Shown piece after piece: positions 17,796-27,174 of a stretch of 64,000 nucleotides of DNA. The notes beneath the pieces are model-generated. The model saw only the letters and a list, made by a program, of their open reading frames with translations, was not told where the DNA came from and did not search any database. The stretch is from Clostridiales bacterium UBA4039 (GTDB lineage Bacteria; Bacillota; Clostridia; Lachnospirales; Vallitaleaceae): positions 2,341-66,340 of the forward strand of contig DGAD01000054.1 of the NCBI GenBank assembly GCA_002382805.1, read 5' to 3'. A program made the translations under genes and the position numbers. Numbering within the stretch: the first letter of the stretch is position 1; each line of letters begins with the position of its first letter.

Positions 17796-19403
17796 ATGTT
17801 AGAGTTAAATCAAAGCGCGTTAAAAAAAGCAGAAGCATGGGCGAAAGTCGATGTGGCATTACCTGAATTTGACATAGAACTAGTTCGAAAAAACACACAA
17901 GAACGTCCGACATGGGTGCATTTTGGTGCTGGAAATATCTTTAGAGGATTTGTGGCGAATGCCTACCAAAAAGTCCTTAATCAAGGATTGGCAGATACAG
18001 GAATTGTTGCGGCAGAGTCTTTTGACTTTGAAGTCATTGACAAAGTCTATACACCCTTTGATAATCTGACAATGTTAGTACTGATGAAAGCAACAGGCGA
18101 ATTTGAGAAGACAGTTGTAGGCTCTATTGTTGAGAGTGTTACAACAGATCAAAAGCGTCCGAATGACTATGCGCGACTAACAGAAATCTTTGAAAATCCA
18201 TCCCTTCAAATGGCTAGCTTTACCATAACAGAAAAGGGCTATGCAATTACAACACCCGATGGAGACTACTTAGGTATTATTCAAAAAGATCTTGAACAAG
18301 GACTAGAACATCCGATACATACCATGAGTATTATCACGGCACTTGCATACAAGCGTTTTAAAAAAGGAGCATATCCATTGACATTTGTATCCATGGATAA
18401 CTGTTCCCATAATGGAGATAAAGTGAAAGCGGCTGTGCATACCATAGCAGAAGAATGGCTAAAACGTGGATATGTAGAGCAAGCGTTTATCGATTATATA
18501 AAAGATGAAGAAAAAATCACTTTCCCACTTTCTATGATTGATAAAATTACTCCCCGTCCGTCAGACGATGTAAAAGCAAGTCTTGAAAAAGATGGATTAG
18601 CAGATATGGATGTTATCATAACAAGTAAAAACTCCTATATGGCACCTTTTGTCAATGCAGAGATTAGTGAGTATCTTGTCATTGAAGATAAGTTTGTTAA
18701 TGGACGTCCAAAACTTGAAGAAGCCGGAGTTATTTTTACAGATCGTGAAACGGTAAATCGCGTTGAGACGATGAAAGTAACAACATGCCTTAACCCTCTT
18801 CACACAGCTTTAGCCGTTACAGGATGCTTGCTAGGTTATACACTTATTGCCGACGAAGTTAAAGATCCGATTTTGTCCAAGTTAATTCATACGATTGGAT
18901 ATGAAGAAGGACTCAAAGTTGTGGTTAACCCTGGAATTATTGATCCAAAAGCTTTTATTGATGAAGTTGTTAATGAGCGCTTTGCAAATCCGTTTATTCC
19001 GGATACACCTCAACGTATCGCAACCGATACTTCTCAAAAAGTGGCTATACGCTTTGGAGAGACAATCAAAGCATATGCAGCATCAAAGGATCTAGATCCT
19101 AAGCAATTAACAGCGATTCCATTAGCGCTTGCGGCTTGGGTACGCTATCTTCTTGCTATAGATGATAAAGGAGAGCGTTTTAATTTAAGTTCAGATCCAC
19201 TGATGGATGAATTAATGAAGTATGTAGCAGATATCAAGCTAGGCGATACATCGGCTGATATTCGACCATTACTGGAAAAAGAAAGCATTTTTGGTCTGGA
19301 TTTATATAGCGTAGGACTCGGTGAAAAAGTTGAAGCGTTTTTCATAGAAATGCTTGCGGGACCTGGAGCTGTTTACAGTACTTTAAAAAAATATTTAGTA
19401 TAA
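17796..19403 (+). CDS. uxuB: Fructuronate reductase (mannonate oxidoreductase)
   Basis: A 535-residue member of the polyol/mannitol dehydrogenase family that reduces D-fructuronate to D-mannonate with NADH. The Rossmann signature FGAGNIFRGF lies at about residues 44-53. The family active-site pattern K-x5-N-x2-H is present in MKVTTCLNPLH near residue 328. It follows uxuA without a gap, with AGAGGAGG as its ribosome site, so the two are translated together. A strong terminator lies at 19448-19487. Among this family, altronate oxidoreductase (UxaB) is the alternative; pairing with UxuA decides for UxuB. Confidence 0.92.
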   Translation: MLELNQSALKKAEAWAKVDVALPEFDIELVRKNTQERPTWVHFGAGNIFRGFVANAYQKVLNQGLADTGIVAAESFDFEVIDKVYTPFDNLTMLVLMKATGEFEKTVVGSIVESVTTDQKRPNDYARLTEIFENPSLQMASFTITEKGYAITTPDGDYLGIIQKDLEQGLEHPIHTMSIITALAYKRFKKGAYPLTFVSMDNCSHNGDKVKAAVHTIAEEWLKRGYVEQAFIDYIKDEEKITFPLSMIDKITPRPSDDVKASLEKDGLADMDVIITSKNSYMAPFVNAEISEYLVIEDKFVNGRPKLEEAGVIFTDRETVNRVETMKVTTCLNPLHTALAVTGCLLGYTLIADEVKDPILSKLIHTIGYEEGLKVVVNPGIIDPKAFIDEVVNERFANPFIPDTPQRIATDTSQKVAIRFGETIKAYAASKDLDPKQLTAIPLALAAWVRYLLAIDDKGERFNLSSDPLMDELMKYVADIKLGDTSADIRPLLEKESIFGLDLYSVGLGEKVEAFFIEMLAGPGAVYSTLKKYLV

Positions 19404-19447
19404 ACATATAATATGTACGTATAATATATACATACACGAACATTAAT

Positions 19448-19487
19448 CAGATGCACTACATTTTCCTTTTGTAGTGCATCTGTTTTT
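19448..19487 (+). terminator. Terminator of the uxuAB operon
   Basis: A 13-bp perfect stem (CAGATGCACTACA at 19448-19460 with its complement at 19470-19482), a 9-base loop, and a TTTTT tract directly after. It is a textbook intrinsic terminator. Confidence 0.95.
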
Positions 19488-19511
19488 ATGTAAAAAAATA
19501 AGATGACCCAA

Positions 19512-19575
19512 AAACAAAGGGCGTAAAATGTGAAACGATTAAAAAAATTTAACCGAATATTAAGAAACAAAGGGC
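19512..19575 (+). repeat. Short direct repeat upstream of the MoxR/VWA operon
   Basis: AAACAAAGGGC occurs at 19512-19522 and again at 19565-19575, 53 bases apart (about five helical turns). The second copy lies just before TATAAT at 19586-19591, so the pair could be regulator sites for the 12-kb operon. It may also be chance. Confidence 0.35.
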
Positions 19576-19637
19576 TTTTTTTCGTTATAATAAGAATTGT
19601 GTTAATTATATAGTAGAAATGAAAAAAGGAGCAGGGT

Positions 19638-22151
19638 ATGCAAAAGAAAATTATTTTTCAAGGGATATTTTTATTGATGCTTGTCGCATTGCTTGCAGGA
19701 TGCCAAAAGCAAGATACCAATCTTGAAGTTGATCTTGAGGTTGGATATGATCAAGTCGTAAAAATATCAGAGGGAAATCCATTAAATGTTACGATGCGTA
19801 ACGCGGGAGAGGCTGTTAGTGGAGAGATTCAAATTGATATAGCAACAGATGGACAATCGCAAATCGTCTTTGCGGTGCCTTTTGATATAAGTCAAGGTGC
19901 AGAGAAAGTTCTCGATGTATATATACCGGTTTACACAGTACAAAAAGAGTTTCCGGTTCGGATTGTTGTTGACAATACAACGGTATATGAGCAAAAAGTG
20001 AAGGCTAGACAGTTTCTTTCTCCTGAACGTGCAGTTATTGCCGTCATAAGTGAGCAACCGGACCATTATCGTTTTTTTAACCAAATGCATTTAAGCGCGA
20101 TGGTCAAAGAAGAAGAACTTTATACATATGATCGTGTAACCCGAGAAGAATCCAATGAAATAGCTGAGGTGAAGTCGCCCCATGTTATCTTTTTTGATTC
20201 TGTAGAAGCGTTTAATGAACGACAAGCACTGGATTTTTTTGATTATATTTATCTTGGAAATACCAGTAATCTAGGATTTAATGCAGGTGTTGAAAAAAAT
20301 ATTATTCATTGGATGCAACAAGGCAATACGCTTTTTGTTGAAACCGGTGCGAATTATCAACGGATGATGAATCAATTACCAGAAGGACTAAAACACGTTG
20401 CATTTAATGAGGCGAAAGAGGTTAGCCTAGATTTTAGTGAAGCGAATCTTCCATTTGTAGGCGATGTGGTTTTAGCCACAGGTAATCCATTGAATGAGGA
20501 TGTTGTCTTTATTGAGCAGCAAGAGAGCATCTTAGGCTATGGAGAACGCATAGGCGCAGGGAAACTTATCACGCTTTCTATGGACTTGACAGCAGATCCC
20601 CTAGCACAGTGGAATACAGGTGGGATCTTTTTATCGCATCTTATGCAAGTTCTTGATGTACAACAGCAAATGAGCCCTGGCGAATATGAAGAGTATTATG
20701 GAAATAATTCCTATCGCCTACGCTACATCCCTATGGAAAAAAAGCCGCCCTATGGACTCATGGCGTTGATTTTAGGTATTTATAGTATACTCGTAGGTCC
20801 CATTACTTACTTTGTATTAAAAAAGAAGGACCGTCGTGACTTGATGTGGATTATTGTACCGACGATGGCGATTGTATGTGTTGTAATTATTTACCTGTTT
20901 GGATTTATGACACGTTATGATAAGCCTATTAGTAATAGTATTTCAGAGATTAACTATCACCAAGGCGAACGTTTTTTAGAAATTAACAGTGAGATTGCTC
21001 TGTTTAACAATAAAAATAACCAGATGACAGTTTCGTGGGATTCAGAAGAAAACTTTAGAATTTCTTCATTAAATACTTCGCGCTATTACGGTGAAAACCG
21101 AGAGAGTAAAAAGACAAAGGGAAAATTATTTATGGGAAGCCGCGGCTACTATGAATCTTATGATACCACTTTATGGGAACCGACATTTGCCGTAGGTAAA
21201 AAGGTGATTCCGATTGAAAAACAAGTGGAAGATGAAACGGTACGTGTCAATGTAATTGATGAAAAAGTAGAATTGACAGTGTTTAATCCGACGCCGATAG
21301 AACTTGAATATACAGTTGCAATTTGGGGTGGACAAATGTTTGAAGTAGGAACATTAGAAGCTTATGGTCAAAAAACAGTATCGGTTGAAGGTGTAGCAGA
21401 TGTCTATGATTATCTTGAAAAAACTTATCAAATGAGTCAACATTATCAAAATCCAGGGAAGTTTTCCGAACAGCTACGAAGTGATGTTTCTTTTTTAGAA
21501 GACAACTTATATCGATCGTATGATCGCAATAGGAACAGATCATCTGACCAAGTTATGCTTATAGGGATTAACAAAGATGATGTTGGATATGCCATTGAGA
21601 TCAATGATAAAGAGGTTGAGGAATATTCCCGCAATCTTGTCGCTTTGGCGATGGATTATCGTTTTGATTTTGCGCAAGACATGACATTGCCCTATGGATT
21701 TATTCAACCATCAATTATGCTAGAGCGTTATGGTTATATGGAAGAAGGCTATTCATATTTTGATGGCGATGCTCAAATCATTGATTTATATGAGACGGAA
21801 AAAGCCTTTTTCACATGGAAAATACCGGAAGATATTGCCATTAATAAGTTGATGCTTAAATTAGAAAAACTGTATACGAGTGAAGCGTATTATGAAAAAT
21901 ATCGGAACAATTCTTCACAAAATACGTCTAATGAAGAACCTGTTGCTATTTATATTCAAAATGTGCAAACAGAGCAATGGGAGCTAATAGATATGACACA
22001 AGATGAAATTGATATCAACTTAGAGACATACGTGTCCGAGGAAAATACATTGGCAATTAGCTATGATTTGACAGAATTAAAAATAATGAATATGGATTAC
22101 ACGATGATTGTTCCGGCAATTCGTTTTGAAGGAGGTGCTGTTAATGATTAA
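19638..22151 (+). CDS. Large lipoprotein with internal membrane pair (MoxR/VWA cluster)
   Basis: An 837-residue protein not assigned to a named family. The signal peptide ends in LLAGC (Cys22). Residues about 25-125 look like a beta-sandwich (alternating hydrophobics: GEIQIDIATDG). Residues 130-365 resemble the GATase-like fold that accompanies BatA-type proteins (VIFFDSVEAFNE; GNTLFVETGANY). Two membrane segments occur at about 375-397 and 405-428, followed by a 400-residue beta-rich region and an acidic C-terminus. It is the first gene of the operon and overlaps the ABC ATPase by 8 bases. It is probably an envelope-anchored partner of the ABC-2 exporter and the VWA proteins. The start ATG has AAAGGAG upstream. 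Confidence 0.8.
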   Translation: MQKKIIFQGIFLLMLVALLAGCQKQDTNLEVDLEVGYDQVVKISEGNPLNVTMRNAGEAVSGEIQIDIATDGQSQIVFAVPFDISQGAEKVLDVYIPVYTVQKEFPVRIVVDNTTVYEQKVKARQFLSPERAVIAVISEQPDHYRFFNQMHLSAMVKEEELYTYDRVTREESNEIAEVKSPHVIFFDSVEAFNERQALDFFDYIYLGNTSNLGFNAGVEKNIIHWMQQGNTLFVETGANYQRMMNQLPEGLKHVAFNEAKEVSLDFSEANLPFVGDVVLATGNPLNEDVVFIEQQESILGYGERIGAGKLITLSMDLTADPLAQWNTGGIFLSHLMQVLDVQQQMSPGEYEEYYGNNSYRLRYIPMEKKPPYGLMALILGIYSILVGPITYFVLKKKDRRDLMWIIVPTMAIVCVVIIYLFGFMTRYDKPISNSISEINYHQGERFLEINSEIALFNNKNNQMTVSWDSEENFRISSLNTSRYYGENRESKKTKGKLFMGSRGYYESYDTTLWEPTFAVGKKVIPIEKQVEDETVRVNVIDEKVELTVFNPTPIELEYTVAIWGGQMFEVGTLEAYGQKTVSVEGVADVYDYLEKTYQMSQHYQNPGKFSEQLRSDVSFLEDNLYRSYDRNRNRSSDQVMLIGINKDDVGYAIEINDKEVEEYSRNLVALAMDYRFDFAQDMTLPYGFIQPSIMLERYGYMEEGYSYFDGDAQIIDLYETEKAFFTWKIPEDIAINKLMLKLEKLYTSEAYYEKYRNNSSQNTSNEEPVAIYIQNVQTEQWELIDMTQDEIDINLETYVSEENTLAISYDLTELKIMNMDYTMIVPAIRFEGGAVND

Positions 22152-23073
22152 AGTGGAAAATTTGAAAAAACGTTATGGAAGCTTTACGGCAGTGGATGAC
22201 TTATCTTTTCATATTGAAAAAGGAGAAATCTTTGGATTTGTAGGTTCTAACGGAGCAGGTAAAACGACAACAATGAAAATTGCAGCAGGCTTAATGGAAC
22301 CCACGGCAGGAACCATCTATATTGATGGTTTGGATATTACAAAAGAGCGTAATGCTGCAAAAAAAATGTTGGGATATATGCCAGACTTTTTTGGTGTGTA
22401 TGATGACCTTAAAGTGAGTGAGTATATGAACTTCTATTGCGGCATTCATGGTATTTTGCCAAAGGAACGCGATGAGATTATCCAGCCACTTATTGAACTG
22501 GTCAATCTAGAAGATAAAACGGAATTTTATGTGGATGACTTATCGCGAGGTATGAAGCAGCGCTTGTGTTTAGCACGGGCACTTATCCATGACCCCAAAG
22601 TACTTATTTTGGATGAACCCGCATCGGGACTTGATCCAAGAGCACGTGTAGAATTTCGACAGATTCTATATAAACTTCGAGAAATGAATAAGACCGTGCT
22701 AATTAGTTCACATATTTTGCTGGAACTTGCAGAAATATGTACGACCATCGGGATTATTAACCGTGGTAAGATGGTGGTTAAAGGGAGTGTTTCTGAGATT
22801 CAAAAGCAGTTATCCCACCTTAATCGAATCAAACTTAAGGTTGTCAGTGACTTAGATACTACGCTACTTCGGCTAAAAGAATATCCAAACATCAGTAATA
22901 TGAATGTGGTAAATGGAAGTATTGAATTTTCATATAGTGGAAGTGATGAAGATAAGCATGTGCTACTTCGCCGATTGATTGAAGAAAAGTTGCCCATATA
23001 CCATTTTGAAGAAGCAGGCGGAAGCTTAGAATCCATTTTTATGCAGTTGACACAGGAGGGTGAAAATGCTTAA
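22144..23073 (+). CDS. ABC-2 type transporter, ATP-binding protein
   Basis: A 309-residue ABC ATPase of the drug/lipid/exopolymer (NatA-like) class. Walker A is GSNGAGKTT, signature LSRGMKQR, Walker B ILDEPASGLD. A C-terminal extension of about 80 residues follows the catalytic core, as is usual for ABC-2 ATPases. The ATG at 22144 follows GGAGGTG and overlaps the lipoprotein gene by 8 bases; a longer frame from 22108 is rejected. The next gene is its permease. The exported substrate cannot be deduced. Confidence 0.93.
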   Translation: MIKVENLKKRYGSFTAVDDLSFHIEKGEIFGFVGSNGAGKTTTMKIAAGLMEPTAGTIYIDGLDITKERNAAKKMLGYMPDFFGVYDDLKVSEYMNFYCGIHGILPKERDEIIQPLIELVNLEDKTEFYVDDLSRGMKQRLCLARALIHDPKVLILDEPASGLDPRARVEFRQILYKLREMNKTVLISSHILLELAEICTTIGIINRGKMVVKGSVSEIQKQLSHLNRIKLKVVSDLDTTLLRLKEYPNISNMNVVNGSIEFSYSGSDEDKHVLLRRLIEEKLPIYHFEEAGGSLESIFMQLTQEGENA

Positions 23074-23920
23074 TCCAATATTAGAACGTGAATTAAAGAC
23101 GCGGATGCGTACATGGAAGACGCCCATACTTTTAACGGTATATCTTGGGTTAATCGGTCTCATATTAACATTGGTTTTACTGGCATCAGGTACAGTTTTT
23201 GGCTATGATGGATATGGATTTGACCCAAGTGTTATTGCCACTGTGTATGATGTGTTGGTCATCTTTCAAATGGCACTCTTGATGTTGATTATCCCGGTGT
23301 TTACGGCAACGGCGATTTCGGGAGAACGAGAACGTCAAACTTTAGATCTTATGCTTTGCACAGATATATCGACATGGAAAATATTGTTTGGAAAAATCAG
23401 TGCAGCATTAACGTTTATTCTTTTGATTATTTTTGCATCGATACCATTTATAAGCATTATTATGCTTTTTGGTGGGGTATCGATGTGGGATATATTTAAA
23501 ACTGTTTTATACTACATGGCGGCAGCATTTATGCTCTCGACAGTTGGGATATTTGCGACGACACATTTTAAGCGTAATATCACAGCGATTATGATGAGTT
23601 ATGTGATTTTGGGAGTTATATATTTTGTGCCACTGATTCTGATGATTATATTAGCGATTGTTACTCAACTTGAAAATATGCAATGGTTAAGTGATTTTGT
23701 TGAAATATATATTTATGATATTTCTGCAATACTTTTTGGAGCGAATCCTGGATTTGGGTTGCTGTCGTTATTGAATAATGATTTTATGGATATTAGCTAT
23801 ATGATCAATTATCAATCCATTTTATCCAAGATACCAACATGGACAATATCATTGATTTATTTTACCATTATAAGTAGCGTATTTTTACTTTTATCTAAGC
23901 ATAAACTATCAAAGAGGTGA
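23066..23920 (+). CDS. ABC-2 type transporter, permease
   Basis: A 284-residue membrane protein with six predicted helices. The N-terminus LNPILERELKTRMRTWK and the segment TATAISGERERQTLDLMLCTDIS (residues about 68-90, key motif SGERE) are characteristic of ABC-2 permeases of the NatB/gliding-motility type. It begins within the last codons of the ATPase gene (8-base overlap). GGAGG at 23055-23059 favours the ATG at 23066 over an upstream GTG. It ends 6 bases before the next gene in the same operon. Confidence 0.9.
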   Translation: MLNPILERELKTRMRTWKTPILLTVYLGLIGLILTLVLLASGTVFGYDGYGFDPSVIATVYDVLVIFQMALLMLIIPVFTATAISGERERQTLDLMLCTDISTWKILFGKISAALTFILLIIFASIPFISIIMLFGGVSMWDIFKTVLYYMAAAFMLSTVGIFATTHFKRNITAIMMSYVILGVIYFVPLILMIILAIVTQLENMQWLSDFVEIYIYDISAILFGANPGFGLLSLLNNDFMDISYMINYQSILSKIPTWTISLIYFTIISSVFLLLSKHKLSKR

Positions 23921-23926
23921 TAAATA

Positions 23927-25312
23927 ATGCTTCGAAAAAAAATATATAGATATATTCGACCCATTCGACAAAAACTTTATATTGAGCGTAGCCTTAAAGT
24001 GTTAAGCTGGATTCTGGTTATAGGATTTGGTCTAACATGTTTACTGGCTATCGTAAGTCGATTTGTCATGGTTGTACATGTAACAATGTGGATGGGATAT
24101 GTTGGGTTAGTCGCAATGGCAACCTCAATTATTGTCAGTGCTTTTTTATATCCATCAGTACAAGATGGCGTAAAGCTGACAGATCATCTGGGGATGCAGG
24201 AGCGCTTAATGACCGCACTGGAGTTTGAAGATAGTCAAGAGGCGGCCATCACATCTCAACGTGAAGATACCTTGTTACATATAGAAGATATTACAAAGCG
24301 TCCAAGCTATTCGATAAAAATTTGGAGACGCCCTTGGCTCATTGCGGGGATATTATTCGTGGGTACCTTGGGGGTTTTAATGGTTCCAACGAGCTCATCT
24401 AAACAAGCAGCACAGATTGAAGAGCTGCAGGAAAAAATCATTGAAGAAATGGCTTGGATTGAAGAAAAGCTAGATCAAGACTTGCTCGAAGAAAAACTAG
24501 GAGATGCTGCGGATATAGAAGAAAAAGAAAAGGCCATTGAAGAAGCCTTAGAGGCATTAAAAGAGAATATTGAAAAGGCAAAATCTGAAGAAGAAGCCTT
24601 AAAAGAACTGGCTATAGCTAAAAATGCGTTGAGCGAAATAGAAAAAGAAATCGCAGAGCAACTCAAGGCTCAAAGTCAAGAAGCTATGGGAGAAGAGACG
24701 GCCTTGGCTATGGAAAAAGCATTAGAAGCCATGGGAAGTGAACTTCATGAAATGCAAGCGGCCATCAATGCGAGTGGTCAAAACCTAGCGACAAAGGCAA
24801 GCATTAGTCAGATGGCATTTTCAGGAGAACCATCGAATGGGAGTGAACCTAGTCAAAGTTCAGGAGCCATGGCGGGAAGCGGTGAAAATCCCCAAGAAGG
24901 GGAAGGTGAAGGTCAAGGCGGTGCAGGAGCACAAGAAGGCGAAGGTCAAGGCGCATCTGCAACAGGTTCAACCAATGAAGAGTCGCCGATGCAAGAAACC
25001 ACAGAGCCTCAGGGAGGCCATCATCAAGGTGGTGAATCAAAAGAAGGGATTTATGAGTCCTTATATCCACCAGAACGTCTTGGTGGGGAGGCTGATCCTA
25101 GTTTTATTCAAGGAGATAGTCAAAAAGAAGGAGAGCGTACGTATAGTGAGGTACAAGGCGTTCCAACAGAAGCTGGAGAGTTTGTGCGTTACGACACCAT
25201 ACTGAGTGAATATAGTAGTGAGGCGACTCGGCGTATAGATCAAGCGCAGGTCCCTCCGATGATGCGAACAGTTGTTAAAGAATATTTTTCGAGTTTAGAG
25301 ACATCGGATTGA
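23927..25312 (+). CDS. Coiled-coil, Gly/Glu/Gln-rich membrane protein
   Basis: A 461-residue protein in the position normally taken by DUF4175-like or BatE-like proteins of MoxR operons. Three hydrophobic segments occur at about residues 25-46, 52-75 and 137-155. A long Glu/Lys/Ala-rich coiled coil spans about 160-260. Residues about 300-370 are low-complexity (repeats such as GEGQG). The C-terminus has VPPMMRTVVKEYFSSLE, a motif seen at the end of such MoxR-operon proteins. The low-complexity part is probably a flexible extracytoplasmic or periplasm-like linker. Alternative-frame open frames in this GC-rich stretch are shadows. I cannot assign a function. Confidence 0.75.
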   Translation: MLRKKIYRYIRPIRQKLYIERSLKVLSWILVIGFGLTCLLAIVSRFVMVVHVTMWMGYVGLVAMATSIIVSAFLYPSVQDGVKLTDHLGMQERLMTALEFEDSQEAAITSQREDTLLHIEDITKRPSYSIKIWRRPWLIAGILFVGTLGVLMVPTSSSKQAAQIEELQEKIIEEMAWIEEKLDQDLLEEKLGDAADIEEKEKAIEEALEALKENIEKAKSEEEALKELAIAKNALSEIEKEIAEQLKAQSQEAMGEETALAMEKALEAMGSELHEMQAAINASGQNLATKASISQMAFSGEPSNGSEPSQSSGAMAGSGENPQEGEGEGQGGAGAQEGEGQGASATGSTNEESPMQETTEPQGGHHQGGESKEGIYESLYPPERLGGEADPSFIQGDSQKEGERTYSEVQGVPTEAGEFVRYDTILSEYSSEATRRIDQAQVPPMMRTVVKEYFSSLETSD

Positions 25313-25327
25313 TAAAAGGAGACGAAG

Positions 25328-26290
25328 ATGATGGAGTTAGAACATGTAAGTGAATGGAGCGAGCGGGTTATAAACGAAGTGTCTGCGCACATTATCGGAC
25401 AAGAAGAATTAATTGAAGATACAATTATTTGCTTAATGGCTGGAGGTAACCTTTTGTTGGAAGGTGTTCCAGGTTTAGGGAAAACAAGACTTGTATCTGT
25501 ATTAGGGGAAGTGCTTGGATTGGGATTTAAACGGATTCAATTTACACCGGACTTAATGCCGGCAGATATTACAGGAACCAATATATATAACCGAGATCGT
25601 AATGTATTTGAATTTCAACAAGGACCTGTGTTTTCAAATATTGTATTAGCAGATGAAATCAATCGAGCAACACCAAAAACACAGGCGGCCATGCTTGAAG
25701 CCATGCAAGAAAAAACTGTCACGGTGGCAGGTCAAACCTATCCGCTCCCTCGCCCTTATCTTGTCATGGCAACGCAGAACCCTATTGAGCAAGAGGGGAC
25801 CTATCCTCTACCGGAAGCACAGATGGATAGATTTATGTTTAAGCTAAATGTTTTGTTTCCAAAGGCGAAAGACTTAGCAGCGATTGTTCAGCTGACAACA
25901 GGAACCCATGAGCCAAAAGTTCATACAGTAACCTCAAGTGAAGAGTTATTGGAAATACAAGAATTGGTAAAAACAGTGCCTGTAGCACAGCCTGTACTTG
26001 ATTATGCTATGCGCTTGATTGTAGCTACACACCCTGAACAAGAAAGTGCTCCGGACATCATTCGTAAATATGTCCTTGCAGGTGCAAGTCCTCGGGCGGC
26101 ACAGGGAATTATCAATGCTTCAAGAGTACGTGCATTAATCAAAGGGCGTTATAATGTGGCTTTTGAGGATATTAATGCCATGGCAGAGCCGGTTTTGCGA
26201 CACCGCCTGGTACTTAATTTTGAAGCTATGAGTGATGGAGTAACGGTTGAGCATTTAGTAAGTGAACTTATAGGAGTGATTAAAGAGTAA
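25328..26290 (+). CDS. MoxR-family AAA+ ATPase
   Basis: A 320-residue MoxR-type AAA+ ATPase. Walker A is GVPGLGKT (about residues 45-52), Walker B with the sensor region is LADEINRATPKTQAAMLEAMQE (residues about 110-131), and ATQNPIEQEGTYPLPEAQ follows. MoxR proteins act with VWA-domain partners as chaperone-like machines that activate or insert metal or protein complexes. The start has AAAGGAG upstream. Its stop overlaps the DUF58 start by one base (TAATG), so the pair is translationally coupled, as in most MoxR-DUF58 operons. Confidence 0.95.
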   Translation: MMELEHVSEWSERVINEVSAHIIGQEELIEDTIICLMAGGNLLLEGVPGLGKTRLVSVLGEVLGLGFKRIQFTPDLMPADITGTNIYNRDRNVFEFQQGPVFSNIVLADEINRATPKTQAAMLEAMQEKTVTVAGQTYPLPRPYLVMATQNPIEQEGTYPLPEAQMDRFMFKLNVLFPKAKDLAAIVQLTTGTHEPKVHTVTSSEELLEIQELVKTVPVAQPVLDYAMRLIVATHPEQESAPDIIRKYVLAGASPRAAQGIINASRVRALIKGRYNVAFEDINAMAEPVLRHRLVLNFEAMSDGVTVEHLVSELIGVIKE

Positions 26291-27150
26291 TGTCCAAAAT
26301 AATTGACAGCGAATTTATGAAGCTCGTACAACATGTGCCGATGCATATTGAATTAAAGCTTAAAAACAATCAATTTGGGTTCAAGCGTTCATCGGCAAAA
26401 GGAAGTTCGGTCGAATTTTCAGATTATCGGGAATATGTGCCGGGCGATGATTTTCGTCGAATTGACTGGAATGCACTGGCACGTTTTGAGAAAGTTTTTA
26501 TTAAGCTATTTATGGAAGAACAAGAATCACCAGTAACGATTTTTAGTGATCAAAGCAAGTCAATGGGATTTGGAAAAAAACGTGAAGTTGGGATAAAAAC
26601 GGCAGCTACCTTTGCATATGCGGCATTGGCGGAGTATGATACGGTTTCTTCGATTACATTTAATGATAAAGTTGATCACTATTTGACAAATGTCCGGGGA
26701 ACCAAAGGGTTTAATAATATTGTAGAACAACTTGAGAAAAAAACATATACCGGTAACAGTCACTTAGAAGAGGCGATCTTTACATGGCAACCGCGTTTTC
26801 GAAAAGGCATTACTGTGATTGTTACAGACTTGATGTATGATCATCACTTAGAACGGATTTTACCGATGTTACATTTTCGTAAGCAAAAAGTCGTCTTATG
26901 CCATGTGTTGTCGCAAGACGAGATACGCCCTGTGCTTGAGAGTAATCAGCGATTAATTGATAGCGAATCCCAGCAAGCTTATAATATTGATGCTGGGCTT
27001 GAAAGCAGCCAGTTATATGAAAAAGCCTTTGAAAAGTATATGCATGAGATTCAACGATTATGTAGTCGATATCGGGTGCATTATTTTCAGTTAGTTGCAG
27101 AGGAGGGTATCGAACCGCTTATCCGTCAAATGATTCAGATCAAAAACTAA
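26290..27150 (+). CDS. DUF58 / VWA-like protein
   Basis: A 286-residue DUF58-family protein. The diagnostic block is SDYREYVPGDDFRRIDWNA (about residues 45-63). The second half has a VWA-like fold (VTIFSDQSKSMGFG; the DxSxS metal motif appears as DQSKS). No membrane segments are seen. It follows MoxR with a start-stop overlap and precedes the BatA-type genes, the standard order of this system. It is thought to be an adaptor between MoxR and its target. Confidence 0.92.
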   Translation: MSKIIDSEFMKLVQHVPMHIELKLKNNQFGFKRSSAKGSSVEFSDYREYVPGDDFRRIDWNALARFEKVFIKLFMEEQESPVTIFSDQSKSMGFGKKREVGIKTAATFAYAALAEYDTVSSITFNDKVDHYLTNVRGTKGFNNIVEQLEKKTYTGNSHLEEAIFTWQPRFRKGITVIVTDLMYDHHLERILPMLHFRKQKVVLCHVLSQDEIRPVLESNQRLIDSESQQAYNIDAGLESSQLYEKAFEKYMHEIQRLCSRYRVHYFQLVAEEGIEPLIRQMIQIKN

Positions 27151-27174
27151 GATGTTGTGAAATGAGGAAATTAT

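Noticed and set aside
24837-25205. 122-residue plus-strand frame in the low-complexity part of the coiled-coil protein
   Set aside because: An alternative frame of the same repeats (VKVKA-type translation); no ribosome site.
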